Shown: positions 36,340 to 46,025, counted from the stretch's first letter. The stretch: DNA of 64,000 bases from Vampirovibrionales bacterium (GCA_029866025.1 JARXAD010000001.1:62001-126000); one strand, 5' to 3'. Numbers and translations: made by a program. Notes: generated from the letters alone by a model not told the origin.

Positions 36340-37923
36340 ATGAAAGATACCTCCACCCGAGCCAAACTTGTTATCCGGAATGCAACCGTTCAGGACTTGG
36401 TTGAAATTCAAGCTCTGTCTGAAAAAGTATATCCCGATATTCCCCCGTATTCAGTTGACGTATTGAGGGGGCAGGTTAATAATTATCCTGAAGGGCAGTT
36501 TGTGGCTGAATACAATGGAAAAATTGTGGGATATTGTGCCACTATCCGAGTAGCTGAACAGTTAGCAATGAGACCTCATACTTGGCGGCAGATTACCGGT
36601 GGCGGTTATGGCTCTACCCATTTAGCAAATGGTGAATACCTTTACGGTATGGAAATATTTGTGGACCCTGATTATCGGGGGTTGCGGATTGGCGAGCGTT
36701 TGTACGGCGAGCGAAAAAAACTGTGCCGATATCATCGGCTTAAGGGTATTATTTTTGGAGGTCGGATGCCCTTGTTAAAAAAGCGTCTCAAGCAAGTGGG
36801 CACCATTGAAAACTACATCGAGCATGTGAAAACACGCCAAATTAAAGATCCAACAACCAATTTTCAATTGCGCCAAGGCTTTGAGATTATCGGTATTTTA
36901 CCCGATTACCTGCCCAGTGATAAAGAATCGATGGGGGCCGCTACCCATATGATCTGGCGTAACCTGGAAGCACCTGAACCCGAGAGCAAATCTCGAAAAA
37001 ATGCAGGGCGACTTCCAGAATCGGTACGTGTTGCCACCGTGCAATATGAGCAGCGACGCATTCATTCCTTTGAAGAATTTGAACAAATCGTTACCTATTT
37101 TGTGGATGTGGTGTCGGATTATCGTTCGGATTTTGTCGTATTTCCAGAGTTGTTTACCTTGCAGTTGCTCTCTATTGCCAACGAGCCTATTCCGCCAGAA
37201 GAATCTATTGAGCGATTGACTGAATACACAGAACGCATTAAGGAGATGTTTCACCGTCTTGCCATTAAATACAACATCAATATTATCGCGGGCTCTCATC
37301 CTACTCGCATGAAAGATAATTCCATTCAAAATGTGACCTTTGTGTGTTTGCGAGATGGCTCCATCCATGAGCAAGCTAAAATTCATCCTACCCCCAATGA
37401 GTGCTACTGGTGGAATATCGAAGGGGGTAATAATTTAAGCGTGATTCAAACCGATTGTGGCCCCATTGGTGTATTGATCTGTTATGACTGTGAGTTCCCC
37501 GAGTTGGCCCGGCATCTTATTGATCAAGGTGCGAATATTTTGTTTGTGCCTTTTTGTACGGATGAACGCCAAGGGTATTTACGGGTTCGATATTCTGCCC
37601 AAGCGCGTGCCGTTGAAAATCAGTGCTATGTGGCTATGTCTGGCAATGTGGGTAACTTGCCTCGCGTGCACAATATGGATATTCAATACGCCCAAAGCTG
37701 CATTTTAACGCCATGTGATTTTTACTTTGCCAGAGATGGTATTGCTGCCGATACGACTCCTAACGTAGAAACGGTGGCTTTTGCGGATCTACGTTTAGAA
37801 TACATTTACAGGGCCCGCCATTCGGGGACGGTCATGAACCTTAAAGACCGTCGTCATGACCTGTATAGTGTTGTGTGGCATCCCAAAGAACCCTTAGGGA
37901 ACAAAGAAAGCGGTATCGTTTAA
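36340..37923 (+). CDS. GNAT acetyltransferase / carbon-nitrogen hydrolase fusion
   Basis: This is a two-domain protein. The N-terminal GNAT domain (about residues 8-190) has EMFVDPDYRGLRIGERLYGE, which carries the acetyl-CoA loop. The C-terminal nitrilase-superfamily domain (about 225-500) has the catalytic Glu in VFPELFT, Lys in AKIHPTPNE and Cys in LICYDCEFPE. The same architecture is known from YhcX-type proteins. It probably cleaves an amide or nitrile bond; acetylation and the substrate are not known. A GTG four codons upstream (36328) is an alternative start. Confidence 0.9.
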   Translation: MKDTSTRAKLVIRNATVQDLVEIQALSEKVYPDIPPYSVDVLRGQVNNYPEGQFVAEYNGKIVGYCATIRVAEQLAMRPHTWRQITGGGYGSTHLANGEYLYGMEIFVDPDYRGLRIGERLYGERKKLCRYHRLKGIIFGGRMPLLKKRLKQVGTIENYIEHVKTRQIKDPTTNFQLRQGFEIIGILPDYLPSDKESMGAATHMIWRNLEAPEPESKSRKNAGRLPESVRVATVQYEQRRIHSFEEFEQIVTYFVDVVSDYRSDFVVFPELFTLQLLSIANEPIPPEESIERLTEYTERIKEMFHRLAIKYNINIIAGSHPTRMKDNSIQNVTFVCLRDGSIHEQAKIHPTPNECYWWNIEGGNNLSVIQTDCGPIGVLICYDCEFPELARHLIDQGANILFVPFCTDERQGYLRVRYSAQARAVENQCYVAMSGNVGNLPRVHNMDIQYAQSCILTPCDFYFARDGIAADTTPNVETVAFADLRLEYIYRARHSGTVMNLKDRRHDLYSVVWHPKEPLGNKESGIV

Positions 37924-37979
37924 TTACCCCCCTCTGTTAAACTACGGTGGGTATCCACTGAAAAAAGGCCACTTTGTTA

Positions 37980-39071
37980 ATGCTCTCTCTAATCCACCTT
38001 TTAATGTATGGTCTTCGGCAAATATTTTTGGTGGGCATGTTTGCTTGCTTCGTTGCCCCTCTCGTCAGCTGGTCCGATCCTCTTCCCTTGCTAGAACCAT
38101 CCCCCTATTTCAACCCTGTAAGAAATGAGGTGTTGGATGAAGCCTCTGGAACGCAAGCCATTGATGATGATGAAACCGAAGAAATCCCAAAGTCCATTGG
38201 TCGAAACAATGGATTGACTCTGACTGAAACAGTGATTGTTGATAATCGAATGCGACAATCATTAGTGTATTTACCTTGTGGTTATCATTCGGAAGAGAAC
38301 GACAAGCGTCCCCTCGTTATTGTTCTTCACGGTTCCCGTTTGAACGGTACCATCGCCAAAGCTGTTACTAAATTTGATGCTTTAGCCTGCGAAAAAGATT
38401 TTATTGTAGCTTACCCCAACGCTTTATATAAACAATGGAATGATGGTCGAGGCAAAGGGTTTACACCTGCCGCTGAGGTCAATGATGTTCATTTTATTCT
38501 TCGTTTAGCTGAGGTGATGACTGTAAAATATGCGGCGGATCCCAAACGAGTGTATTTAGTGGGCTATTCCAGCGGTGGAATGTTGGCTCAAAAAATTGCC
38601 ATGGAAGCCTCAGACAAAGTGGCGGGTATTGGTGTTGTAGCAGCTACTTTGCCCATGAGGCAATATGAAAAAGCCCCCAAATCAACGGAACCGATGCCGG
38701 TAGTCATGCTGATGGGAACCAACGATCGTGCTTTTCCTTGGGAGGGCGGACAAACAAACATTTTAGGCGTTAACCTAGGGGGAGTTAGCTCGGTTAAACG
38801 CATGGTGGAGTATTGGCTGTCTGCTAATGGCGGCATTCAAAAAGAAATGTTTTTAGATGAAGACCTTCCCAATACTACAACCGATGTCGAAGCATCTAAA
38901 TATCAAACCAAAAATAATGTTCAAGTGACTTTGTATAAAATTAACGGTGGTGGCCATACGTGGCCTGGGGCTCGTTTACCCTTCACGTATATTCCTTTTT
39001 TAGGACGGCAAGTTAAAAATTTAAATGCGGCCCAAGTTATTTGGCGTACTTTAAGCCAGTTTCACCGATAG
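37980..39071 (+). CDS. secreted PHB-depolymerase/feruloyl-esterase-like hydrolase
   Basis: A signal peptide (LRQIFLVGMFACFVAPLVSW) leads to an LpqC-type esterase domain. It has VIVLHGSRLNGTIA (oxyanion region), VYLVGYSSGGMLAQKIA with the nucleophile Ser near residue 190, LMGTNDRAFPW (Asp) and the typical end GGGHTWPGARLP (His). It should act in the periplasm or outside on polyester or esterified phenolics. AAAGG lies upstream of the ATG at 37980. It stands alone. Confidence 0.87.
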   Translation: MLSLIHLLMYGLRQIFLVGMFACFVAPLVSWSDPLPLLEPSPYFNPVRNEVLDEASGTQAIDDDETEEIPKSIGRNNGLTLTETVIVDNRMRQSLVYLPCGYHSEENDKRPLVIVLHGSRLNGTIAKAVTKFDALACEKDFIVAYPNALYKQWNDGRGKGFTPAAEVNDVHFILRLAEVMTVKYAADPKRVYLVGYSSGGMLAQKIAMEASDKVAGIGVVAATLPMRQYEKAPKSTEPMPVVMLMGTNDRAFPWEGGQTNILGVNLGGVSSVKRMVEYWLSANGGIQKEMFLDEDLPNTTTDVEASKYQTKNNVQVTLYKINGGGHTWPGARLPFTYIPFLGRQVKNLNAAQVIWRTLSQFHR

Positions 39072-39221
39072 ATATTTCTTTTACCTCATTCCTCATATTA
39101 TTGAGCATTTCTCATTACTAGTCTCAATATCTTGAATGTAAGTTTCTCATCCGATACATTCGGTTAATTGAATGAAATGATTAAAAATAGTTGGAGTTAG
39201 GTGCCTTTCCCTTGCCCGTAC

Positions 39222-39889
39222 TCAGCTGAGAAAAATAATTGGAATAGGTGCGGCTAAGTCATTGAGGACTTCCTCTTGCTTTGTCAAGAGTGGTACACGG
39301 TTCCCCATGAATCCATCACAGAAGGTGTAGAGTTTGACTTTAAAACGTTAGGATTAGGCGGCAGTGGCTCTCTGGGGTCAACGGCAGTTTATTACCCAAA
39401 ATGGTGTCTTGTCGAATCGCTCTAATGGCCAAAGCCTTAGCCTAGAATGACGAAAGCATCTTATGGTCATCACTGACTAGTTTAAAGCGGACTTTAATCG
39501 TTGTTGGGCTAAAGGGGCGGCCTGTAAGGAGCCCGTAAGCCATGGCGTCCTTCCAGTAAGGCAAATAACCGGCATGTTTTCACTTAGGCAGCACCTCCTG
39601 TGTGGGGTAGGGACGCTGCCATTGATTACCCTGGGGTTCAACTTTATCCAGCCAGATTAGCTTTTTGATAAGGTTTTGTATCAATTACCATCGGGATGAC
39701 TAGGGATAATAGTCCGATCACCAAAAGGGGATTCAGTTTCTAATTTCTCAGCAGAAAGGTCTGCAGCTACTTGCTTGGCTAAAATCTTATCCAGAGGAAG
39801 GATAATACCGCCATTCTCTTGTTGAACGATTGCTAAATAGGTTTGTTCTAATTGTTGGGCTGCTGTTTCAATGTGCTGGGCTTTTAGAA
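39222..39889 (-). pseudogene. decayed gene running into the left attachment repeat
   Basis: Minus-strand frames give consecutive protein-like segments. They start at the repeat with AQHIETAAQQLEQTYLAIVQ and SPFGDRTIIPSHPDGN, then a stop. After a frame change come LDKVEPQGNQWQRPYPTQEV, HAGYLPYWKDAMAYGLLTGR with SPTTIKVRFKLVSDDHK, and finally DGFMGNRVPLLTKQEEVLND. Several stops and frameshifts interrupt them. The W..A....L..PFSPTTIK pattern resembles an integrase core-binding domain, but this is inference. The 5' end is lost at the attachment site, as expected if element insertion or deletion truncated it. Confidence 0.6.
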
Positions 39890-39937
39890 AATATGGGCGG
39901 TACTGGACTCGAACCAGTGACCCCTACCGTGTGAAGG
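39890..39937 (-). repeat. left attachment repeat: 3' part of tRNA-Val(CAC)
   Basis: This 48-bp sequence is identical to 49251-49298. On the minus strand it reads from the tRNA anticodon loop (TTCACAC, anticodon CAC), the stem GGTAG, the T-arm ACTGGTTCGAGTCCAGT and acceptor strand ACCGCCCA, plus TATT. No D-arm or 5' acceptor strand (GGGCGGT) follows, so it is not a whole tRNA. It is the attL-type boundary of an integrative element. Confidence 0.9.
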
Positions 39938-40096
39938 CGAATTTATTATGAATACGGCTACACAACAAAATACAGACTAGTACAAAAAATCCTTTAGAAA
40001 CAGCCTTTCTAGGCATTTAGATTCATCTTGTTGTGGGTGTTTGTTCACAGATATATAATCAATCTGCACTTACATTGCACTTACAGAAATGACCCT
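39938..40096. promoter_or_regulatory. candidate integrase arm-type site and int upstream region
   Basis: At 40063-40086 lies TCTGCACTTACATTGCACTT plus ACAG, a tandem of TGCACTTA units. Nearly the same 24 bp (two mismatches) occur at 49181-49204, just inside the other end of the element. Such paired repeats inside both ends are what arm-type integrase or excisionase sites look like. Confidence 0.6.
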
Positions 40097-41344
40097 ATGC
40101 AAGAAGTTATTACTAATCGCCTGCTCAGCAGCCTTAAACCTCAGGCAAAACCCTATGAGATAAGAGATACTCAACTCAAAGGCTTGTTATTGCGAATACA
40201 GCCTTCAGGGATAATGGCGTATTACTTAGAGTACCGGCGTGGGAAGCGTGTTCGGATTGGTAGGGCAGACGCTATTACACCCTCTGAGGCTCGAGACTTA
40301 GCTAAAGCTAACCTATCAGATGCTTATAAAGGGAATGACCCTGCTATTAGAAAGCGTCTTGCAAAGGCAGAGACGTTTAAACAGTTCCTTGAGGATACTT
40401 ACCAGCGATGGCTATTAACCAATCAACGGTCAGGGAAAATGACTTATGACCGTCTTGACAAGGTGTTTGCCTCTCTACACACAGTTAAACTTAATGAAAT
40501 AAACCCTTGGCTTATTGAAAAGTGGCGCTCTAAGCGATTAAAGGACGGTATCAAGCCGTCAACAATTAACCGTGAAATGGCGGATCTAAAAGCTTGTTTA
40601 CGTCGAGCTACAGAATGGGGGCTTATAAAAGAATACCCCCTAGCCCAAGTGAAGCCTTGCAAGGTCGATCTATCTCCCAAAATTCGATACTTATCCGTTG
40701 CCGAAGAGGAAAGCTTAAGAGTCCAACTAGTAATTCGTGAAGAAACATTACGAGTCAAAAGGGCTTCTGGTAACGCATGGAGAAAGGCACGAGGGAAGAA
40801 ACTCAGGCCTTCACTAGAAGGCTTGGCCTTTGCAGACTATCTTAAACCCGTTGTCTTGCTATCCATTAATACCGGCCTTAGAAGAGGTGAGGTGTTTGGG
40901 TTGAAGTGGTCAGACATCGATTTTAAGCTACGCAGTCTGACTGTTGCAGGAACTATCGCTAAATCTGGCAAGACTCGCCATGTCCCCCTAAATGATGAGG
41001 CATGGGAGGCCTTAGACCAATGGCGAAAGCAATCCTCACTATCATCCCAACTTGTTTTCCAAAGACAAGTTGGGCAATCCTTCCATGACGTGCGAAGCTC
41101 ATGGAGCAAGGTACTTAAGGATGCGAAAATAACGGGCTTTCGCTGGCACGATCTTCGCCATACCTTTGCTAGCAAACTTGTAATGGCTGGAGTTGATTTA
41201 AACACAGTTAGAGAGCTTTTAGGCCATTCTGACTACAAAATGACCCTTCGTTATGCTCATCTAGCCCCCGAGCATAAGGCAGCAGCGGTAGCTAAGCTTC
41301 TATTAAAGCCAGTTACAGAAGAGGAGCAAGCCAGTGCCTCTTAA
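40097..41344 (+). CDS. int: tyrosine recombinase (phage-type integrase)
   Basis: It integrates and excises the element at the tRNA-Val site. It has a DUF4102-like arm-binding domain at the N-terminus (KPYEIRDTQLKGLLLRIQPS), a SAM-like core-binding domain near residues 95-185 and the C-terminal catalytic domain. Catalytic residues are Arg in NTGLRRGEVFGLKW, HDLRHTFA and the nucleophile Tyr in LRYAHLAPE. The frame is open from 40028, but the ATG at 40097 (MQEVITNRLL) gives the family N-terminus. It overlaps the next gene by 11 bp. Confidence 0.95.
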   Translation: MQEVITNRLLSSLKPQAKPYEIRDTQLKGLLLRIQPSGIMAYYLEYRRGKRVRIGRADAITPSEARDLAKANLSDAYKGNDPAIRKRLAKAETFKQFLEDTYQRWLLTNQRSGKMTYDRLDKVFASLHTVKLNEINPWLIEKWRSKRLKDGIKPSTINREMADLKACLRRATEWGLIKEYPLAQVKPCKVDLSPKIRYLSVAEEESLRVQLVIREETLRVKRASGNAWRKARGKKLRPSLEGLAFADYLKPVVLLSINTGLRRGEVFGLKWSDIDFKLRSLTVAGTIAKSGKTRHVPLNDEAWEALDQWRKQSSLSSQLVFQRQVGQSFHDVRSSWSKVLKDAKITGFRWHDLRHTFASKLVMAGVDLNTVRELLGHSDYKMTLRYAHLAPEHKAAAVAKLLLKPVTEEEQASAS

Positions 41345-41984
41345 AACTATTACATTATCACTTTGTGACGAAGCTGACGCCCTTATAGGCGTTGCTGCAT
41401 ACTTAGCCCTAATTGCTTATCCAAAAGAAAGTGATATCCCTAAGCGGGATGAGTTTATTGATGCTGTAAAAGCATGGTGGGTAAAGCAGGCTAGAAAAAA
41501 AATTAGCTATAAGCGCTTCCCACAAAGGCTTCGTCAATACCCAAACCAAAAAATAGATAACCAATTTTCGAAGCTTACTCGTAGATTTTATACGAGAAGA
41601 CTACCTGCGTGGAATATTGCATTAATACTTTTATTGCAGGCCAATCAAGAGAAAGTCACGTTAAACAAATCTATTGAAAAAAGATACACAAAATATAGCG
41701 ATAAAAATCAAAAAATTCTAGGTAATGCAGAAAACTCCTATCAAAGAGTATGGTCTGATAGTAAACCTATTTTGCATCTTATTTATGGGTTAATCAATTC
41801 TCTAGACTGTTTTGAAAATCAAGAAGTAGACCTTCAAATGCTTCTTTCTAACCCTGAGTGGTTAGAAAAGGCGTTACTAAATGCGGAAAATATTAGGAAG
41901 CACTTTCAAGTCAATTATAGCGGTAATAAATTTATAATTTCGGACTCTCAGAGCATTCAAGTCTTATACAAAAAAAATCCTTGA
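41334..41984 (+). CDS. hypothetical protein co-transcribed with int
   Basis: This 216-residue soluble protein is rich in Lys, Arg and aromatic residues and largely alpha-helical by eye (for example NAENIRKHFQVNY). No domain is recognised. The start overlaps the int 3' end by 11 bp, so the two are translated together and a role in recombination or element maintenance is likely but unproven. Confidence 0.7.
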   Translation: MPLKTITLSLCDEADALIGVAAYLALIAYPKESDIPKRDEFIDAVKAWWVKQARKKISYKRFPQRLRQYPNQKIDNQFSKLTRRFYTRRLPAWNIALILLLQANQEKVTLNKSIEKRYTKYSDKNQKILGNAENSYQRVWSDSKPILHLIYGLINSLDCFENQEVDLQMLLSNPEWLEKALLNAENIRKHFQVNYSGNKFIISDSQSIQVLYKKNP

Positions 41985-42059
41985 GTTTTTGACAGTATCT
42001 TGCAGAAGCTCCTACTGGTTGAATAGACCTCGTACAAGTCGGTACGGAGGCATAACACA

Positions 42060-42284
42060 GTGAGCAACCTTGAAAATAGAAATCTGACTGACAGAGAAGT
42101 TTCTGCCTACATTGGGATGTCAGAAAGCTGGCTTCGTCAGTCACGAATGAATGGTAATACGAAAGCCCCTCCTTTTTTAAAGATTGGGCGGGCTGTCCGT
42201 TACTTAAAAACGGACTTAGATACTTGGTTACATAGTCAGCGACGTACTAACAATTTAGAGAAAGGATTCCTAAGCCATGAGTAA
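42060..42284 (+). CDS. AlpA/excisionase-like helix-turn-helix protein
   Basis: At 74 residues it is typical of MerR-fold AlpA/Xis proteins: LTDREVSAYIGMSESWLRQS (helix-turn-helix) and the wing PPFLKIGRAVRYLKTDLDTW. Such proteins direct excision or activate integrase. It starts at GTG with GGAGG nine bases upstream. Its 3' end overlaps the primase gene by 8 bp. Confidence 0.87.
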   Translation: MSNLENRNLTDREVSAYIGMSESWLRQSRMNGNTKAPPFLKIGRAVRYLKTDLDTWLHSQRRTNNLEKGFLSHE

Positions 42285-44625
42285 TATTGAGATAAAGAAA
42301 AAGCCCTTGCCAGAAGAGGAAAGGGCCTTAAAAGATACTACAAAAATTATAACAGATAATCTTGAAAAAGCTTTAGAATACCTGTCTGCGGGGTGGTCTA
42401 TTATCCCTATTCACTCCATTAAAGACGGAAATTGCACTTGTGGGCGGACTGATTGTGGTAGCCCCGGAAAGCACCCTAGAATTGGTACATGGGCTGAATA
42501 TCAAACTCGTAAATCTACGCCTGAAGAAGTGAAGGAGTGGTTTACCCAGTGGCCGGATTCTAATATAGCTACCATAACGGGCAAGGTGTCTAATCTTGTG
42601 GCTATAGACATTGATGACATTAGTGTTTATAACGAGGTTCTAAAGGATTTTCCCACAGGCTGTATAGCTAATACTGGAGGCGGCGGTAAACATCTTTTTT
42701 ACAATTACCCCGAAGGCAGTCCTAAGGTTCCTAACTCTGTTTCTAAGCTTATGCCCAAAGTAGACGTTCGAGGTGACGGTGGTTATATTCTGTTACCTCC
42801 TTCTCTACACCATTCCGGCAGGTGGTATGAGTGGGACTTAAAAGAACCACCGAGCAAATTTTCTGACGATGCCGTAGCTCTATTAATAGAAGGTAGGGCT
42901 AAAAGTGAAAACGCCATGCCTCACTTATTTACAGACCCTCCAAACAAAGTAAAAGCTTCTAAAGCAGATAAAGATGAGGTAGTACGAGCCCTTAGCTTTT
43001 TAGAGGCGGATAATTATGAGCGCTGGCTGAAGGTTGGTATGGCTTTAAAGCTTGAATATAGTAGTGAAGGCTACAAGCTTTGGGACGACTGGAGCCAAAA
43101 AAGTGCTAAATACCGTTCCTCAAGTGAGTTGCAAGAAAAGTGGAGCAGTTTTGAAAGAACCGTAGGTGTTACTGTTGGCAGTATATTCCAGTGGGCTTTG
43201 GAAGAAGGCTTTACATTTGGCGATATTCCTGAGCCTATAGCACTTATTCCCTTTAGAGAGCCAGCTAAGCCCTTCCCCCTTGATGCTCTAGGGTCAATCT
43301 TAGGCGACGTTGCCAAGCTAGCTCATGAAGTTGTACAAGCCCCCGATGCTATTTGTGGGCAAAGTGCTTTAGCGGCAGCGGCTTTAGCTGTCCAACCATT
43401 GGCAAATATTTCTATTGATGGGCGTACGATTAATACCTCTTTATTTCACTTAACGATAGCCGACTCAGGCGAACGTAAGAGCGCCGTTGATAATCTTATG
43501 ACCAACGCCATCGCTAACCACCAAAAAGACCTTTTAGAGGCCTATCGTGAAGCGTTAAAACAGTATAAGGAGCTGCATAGGCTATGGAAGAAACAAAAAG
43601 ATAAAAAGCCGATTGACACTGACCCTGATGAAAACTTTATTGAGGAAGAGCCTCAGAAACCTGTATACCCGCTAATGGTTGTGGATGAACCTACTTATGA
43701 AGGCTTAATTCAGGCGCTAGCTTCAGGGCTATATTCTATGGGTATTTTCAGTGATGAAGGCGGCCGGATGATAGGGGGGTATAGTATGCGAGATGAATGC
43801 AAAACAACCACGATAAGTAGCCTATCCAATTTATGGGACGGTCGTCCTATAAGCAGGGTTCGAGCAACTGTTGATCCTTTGTCTCTTTCTGACCGACGTT
43901 TGTCTATCCATCTTATGATACAAGGTGTTATTGCTGATACACTATTCTCAAGCCCTGAAATGGTGCAGCAAGGGTTTTTAGCCCGATTTTTAATTTCATG
44001 GCCTGAAAGTATGGCGGGGGCAAGAGGCTATAACGCAACCAACCTAAAAAACACACCAGCCTTTCAGATTTTTGAAAACAAAATGAAAAAAATACTAAAG
44101 AAAACCTACCCTAAGAAGATTTTGAAAGGTAAGCCCCCTCAATCGGAACTGGCTAATATCAGCCTAAGCCACGAAGCCAAGCGACTATACATGAAATTTT
44201 ATGAGGTGGTTGAAGCGCAACAAGGCAAAGAAGGTCTTTATAACTCCTTTAAAGCCTTTGCTTCTAAAGCTCCTGAACAAGCCCTCAGAATAGCCGCTGT
44301 CCTAACCTTATTTAACGATACAGAAGCAAAGACCATAGCCGGTGAAACCATGCATTCAGGTATCATACTGGCTCAATACTATCTAGATGAGGCATTAAGG
44401 GTTAGTGAGCGTGCCCGTGTTGATTCTAACGTTCTATTAGCGCAAAAGCTTTTAGACTGGCTTATAAAAGAAGGTAAAACATCTATTGACTTAAAGACGG
44501 TCTATCAGCGAGGCCCAAACCCTTTAAGGAGTAAAGACATGGCTCTAAATGCCCTTAGAATTCTTGAAAAGCACTATTGGGTTCAACGAACAGGAACTAC
44601 GCGGTGGAATCTAAGACTCCGCTAA
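42277..44625 (+). CDS. prim-pol / PriCT / DUF3987 replication protein
   Basis: This 782-residue protein has three parts. The N-terminal archaeo-eukaryotic primase-type prim-pol domain has a Cys cluster CTCGRTDCG, catalytic VAIDIDD, then GGGGKHLFY and VDVRGDGGYILLPPS. A PriCT-like domain follows at about residues 225-310. A C-terminal DUF3987 region carries DSGERKSAV, DEPTYEGLIQAL and FSDEGGRMIG, the last part replacing a helicase-like module in many plasmid and phage primases. It should start replication of the excised element. Confidence 0.9.
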   Translation: MSNIEIKKKPLPEEERALKDTTKIITDNLEKALEYLSAGWSIIPIHSIKDGNCTCGRTDCGSPGKHPRIGTWAEYQTRKSTPEEVKEWFTQWPDSNIATITGKVSNLVAIDIDDISVYNEVLKDFPTGCIANTGGGGKHLFYNYPEGSPKVPNSVSKLMPKVDVRGDGGYILLPPSLHHSGRWYEWDLKEPPSKFSDDAVALLIEGRAKSENAMPHLFTDPPNKVKASKADKDEVVRALSFLEADNYERWLKVGMALKLEYSSEGYKLWDDWSQKSAKYRSSSELQEKWSSFERTVGVTVGSIFQWALEEGFTFGDIPEPIALIPFREPAKPFPLDALGSILGDVAKLAHEVVQAPDAICGQSALAAAALAVQPLANISIDGRTINTSLFHLTIADSGERKSAVDNLMTNAIANHQKDLLEAYREALKQYKELHRLWKKQKDKKPIDTDPDENFIEEEPQKPVYPLMVVDEPTYEGLIQALASGLYSMGIFSDEGGRMIGGYSMRDECKTTTISSLSNLWDGRPISRVRATVDPLSLSDRRLSIHLMIQGVIADTLFSSPEMVQQGFLARFLISWPESMAGARGYNATNLKNTPAFQIFENKMKKILKKTYPKKILKGKPPQSELANISLSHEAKRLYMKFYEVVEAQQGKEGLYNSFKAFASKAPEQALRIAAVLTLFNDTEAKTIAGETMHSGIILAQYYLDEALRVSERARVDSNVLLAQKLLDWLIKEGKTSIDLKTVYQRGPNPLRSKDMALNALRILEKHYWVQRTGTTRWNLRLR

Positions 44626-44637
44626 TCCTGCTAAAAC

Positions 44638-44683
44638 TGCTAAAAAGGGCTGCTGATTCTTAGCGGAATTAGCAGCTTTAGCA
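44638..44683. terminator. bidirectional inverted repeat between convergent genes
   Basis: TGCTAAA (44638) pairs with TTTAGCA (44677-44683), and GCTGCT with AGCAGC just inside. The structure sits between the primase stop and the convergent stop of the next gene and probably serves both as a terminator, although the T-runs are weak. Confidence 0.4.
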
Positions 44684-44684
44684 A

Positions 44685-45209
44685 TTAAATCTGTTTAGCC
44701 ATTATTTTTGCTTTATCAAGTGCTTGCTGTAAGCCTGTAAGGTCAAAAGATTCGGTAAAACTAACGCCACGAGGAAAACTTACCCATTTAGTACTGAGTG
44801 TTTTGGCAGCTAATATTTTTTCCCAAAGATAATAATGGTCTTTTGTGAAGAGAAATGCCTTATTCCAGTCTATGGATACGACAGGCTGGTCATCAATACG
44901 GATAGATTGACTACTTCCGGGCATCCTTTCACTCTCATCTCCGACTTGGGCAATAATCACTTCTTCATTATTTATAAATATCTTAAAATCACTCATATCT
45001 CCAATTTTATTGGTTCTTTGAACCGTCAGCCAGCAAATTTTACTATGGTTTAGTTTATCAGGGCGGCTACATAATATTAACCAAGAATTTTTCCCAGCGG
45101 GGCTTCCTTGTTCATTTGGTATCCGAACAAACTCAGGGGGCTCTATAGCACTTGCACTAGAGCATAAGGCTATGGAGGCCCATAATATTGTTAGAAGTAT
45201 AGTTTTCAT
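44685..45209 (-). CDS. secreted protein, possibly IalB-like
   Basis: A clear signal peptide (MKTILLTILWASIALCSSASA) precedes a 150-residue domain with Cys residues (ILCSRPD, KICWLTVQRTN) and SIRIDDQPVVSIDWN. This pattern of secreted beta-rich domain, Cys pair and R-x-D-x-x-P is reminiscent of the IalB family, but I am not sure. It is the only exported protein of the element and is on the opposite strand to its neighbours, so it may be accessory cargo. Confidence 0.65.
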   Translation of the reverse strand: MKTILLTILWASIALCSSASAIEPPEFVRIPNEQGSPAGKNSWLILCSRPDKLNHSKICWLTVQRTNKIGDMSDFKIFINNEEVIIAQVGDESERMPGSSQSIRIDDQPVVSIDWNKAFLFTKDHYYLWEKILAAKTLSTKWVSFPRGVSFTESFDLTGLQQALDKAKIMAKQI

Positions 45210-45223
45210 TTAGAAGCACCTAA

Positions 45224-45242
45224 ATAGTCTATTTTGGACTAT
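45224..45242. promoter_or_regulatory. inverted repeat, candidate operator of the XRE regulator
   Basis: ATAGTC, seven bases, GACTAT lies between the divergent secreted-protein gene and the XRE gene, overlapping a possible promoter (TTGGAC at 45235, then a weak TACTCT 17 bases on). Placement and symmetry fit binding by a dimeric HTH protein. Confidence 0.4.
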
Positions 45243-45288
45243 TCTAATATCGACTTTACTCTGGAGTCAACAAGTTGTTGGCTACCCG

Positions 45289-45534
45289 ATGGAAAAGTCT
45301 ATATACAAGAATGAGTACAAAATATTCTTGCAGTTATTACGTTCTGTTCGAGACAAGGCAGGAATAACGCAAGAAGAGCTTGCTGTGAAGCTTAATACAA
45401 CACAATCTTTCATTAGTAAGTGTGAAAGAGGCGAAAGACGAATTGATATTGTTGAAGCTTATTCATTTTGTAAAGCATTAGGCCATGATTTCTCAAAATT
45501 CTCCGAAGAATTATTAATTTTAATCAGAAACTAA
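45289..45534 (+). CDS. XRE-family helix-turn-helix regulator
   Basis: This 81-residue Cro/C1-type DNA-binding protein has VRDKAGITQEELAVKLNTTQ followed by SFISKCERGERRIDI, the recognition helix and the conserved E-x-G-x-R. It is probably the element's repressor, acting on the intergenic region upstream, where an inverted repeat lies. It faces away from the secreted-protein gene. Confidence 0.87.
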   Translation: MEKSIYKNEYKIFLQLLRSVRDKAGITQEELAVKLNTTQSFISKCERGERRIDIVEAYSFCKALGHDFSKFSEELLILIRN

Positions 45535-45593
45535 ACTGTTCTTTCAACTTTTCTATATAATAGATAGCAAGTCATTTACCGGGTATAAAAGCC

Positions 45594-46025
45594 ATGCCAA
45601 AAGCGACTAAACCCATTAAAGAAAGTTCGAGAGGCAACTATGCCTTTACTCAGGGTGACTGTGAAGACGTCGCTATTATGGCAGCCGGTGGAATACCTCA
45701 AGATCGGATTGCAAAGCGCCTTGGCGTATCAGAGAAGACCCTCCGTAAGCATTTCCGGGATGAGTTAGACATCGCCTCGGACGATAAACATAAGAACGTC
45801 TTAAATACGGCATATGGTATGGCTATCAGTGGTGAGCATGCTTCCATGACCATGTTTTGGCTGAAATGTCGTCTTGGGTGGAAAGAAAAGCAATCTGTTG
45901 AGCATACAGGCCCTAGCAATGGCCCCATTCAAGTAAATGCCCAACAGAAGCATGACCTTAGTAAACTCTCTATAACAGAGCTTAAAGACCTGCAAAGGCT
46001 TACGGCTAAAATTAAAACAATATAA
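45594..46025 (+). CDS. helix-turn-helix protein, terminase-small-subunit-like
   Basis: The N-terminal half has a sigma/Hin-type HTH (MAAGGIPQDRIAKRLGVSEK, then TLRKHFRDELD), followed by a helix with ISGEHASMTMFWLKCRLGWK and a Gln-rich linker to a C-terminal coil. This layout is seen in small terminase subunits and in small phage DNA-binding proteins. No large terminase is in this element, so a regulator is equally possible. Confidence 0.7.
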   Translation: MPKATKPIKESSRGNYAFTQGDCEDVAIMAAGGIPQDRIAKRLGVSEKTLRKHFRDELDIASDDKHKNVLNTAYGMAISGEHASMTMFWLKCRLGWKEKQSVEHTGPSNGPIQVNAQQKHDLSKLSITELKDLQRLTAKIKTI

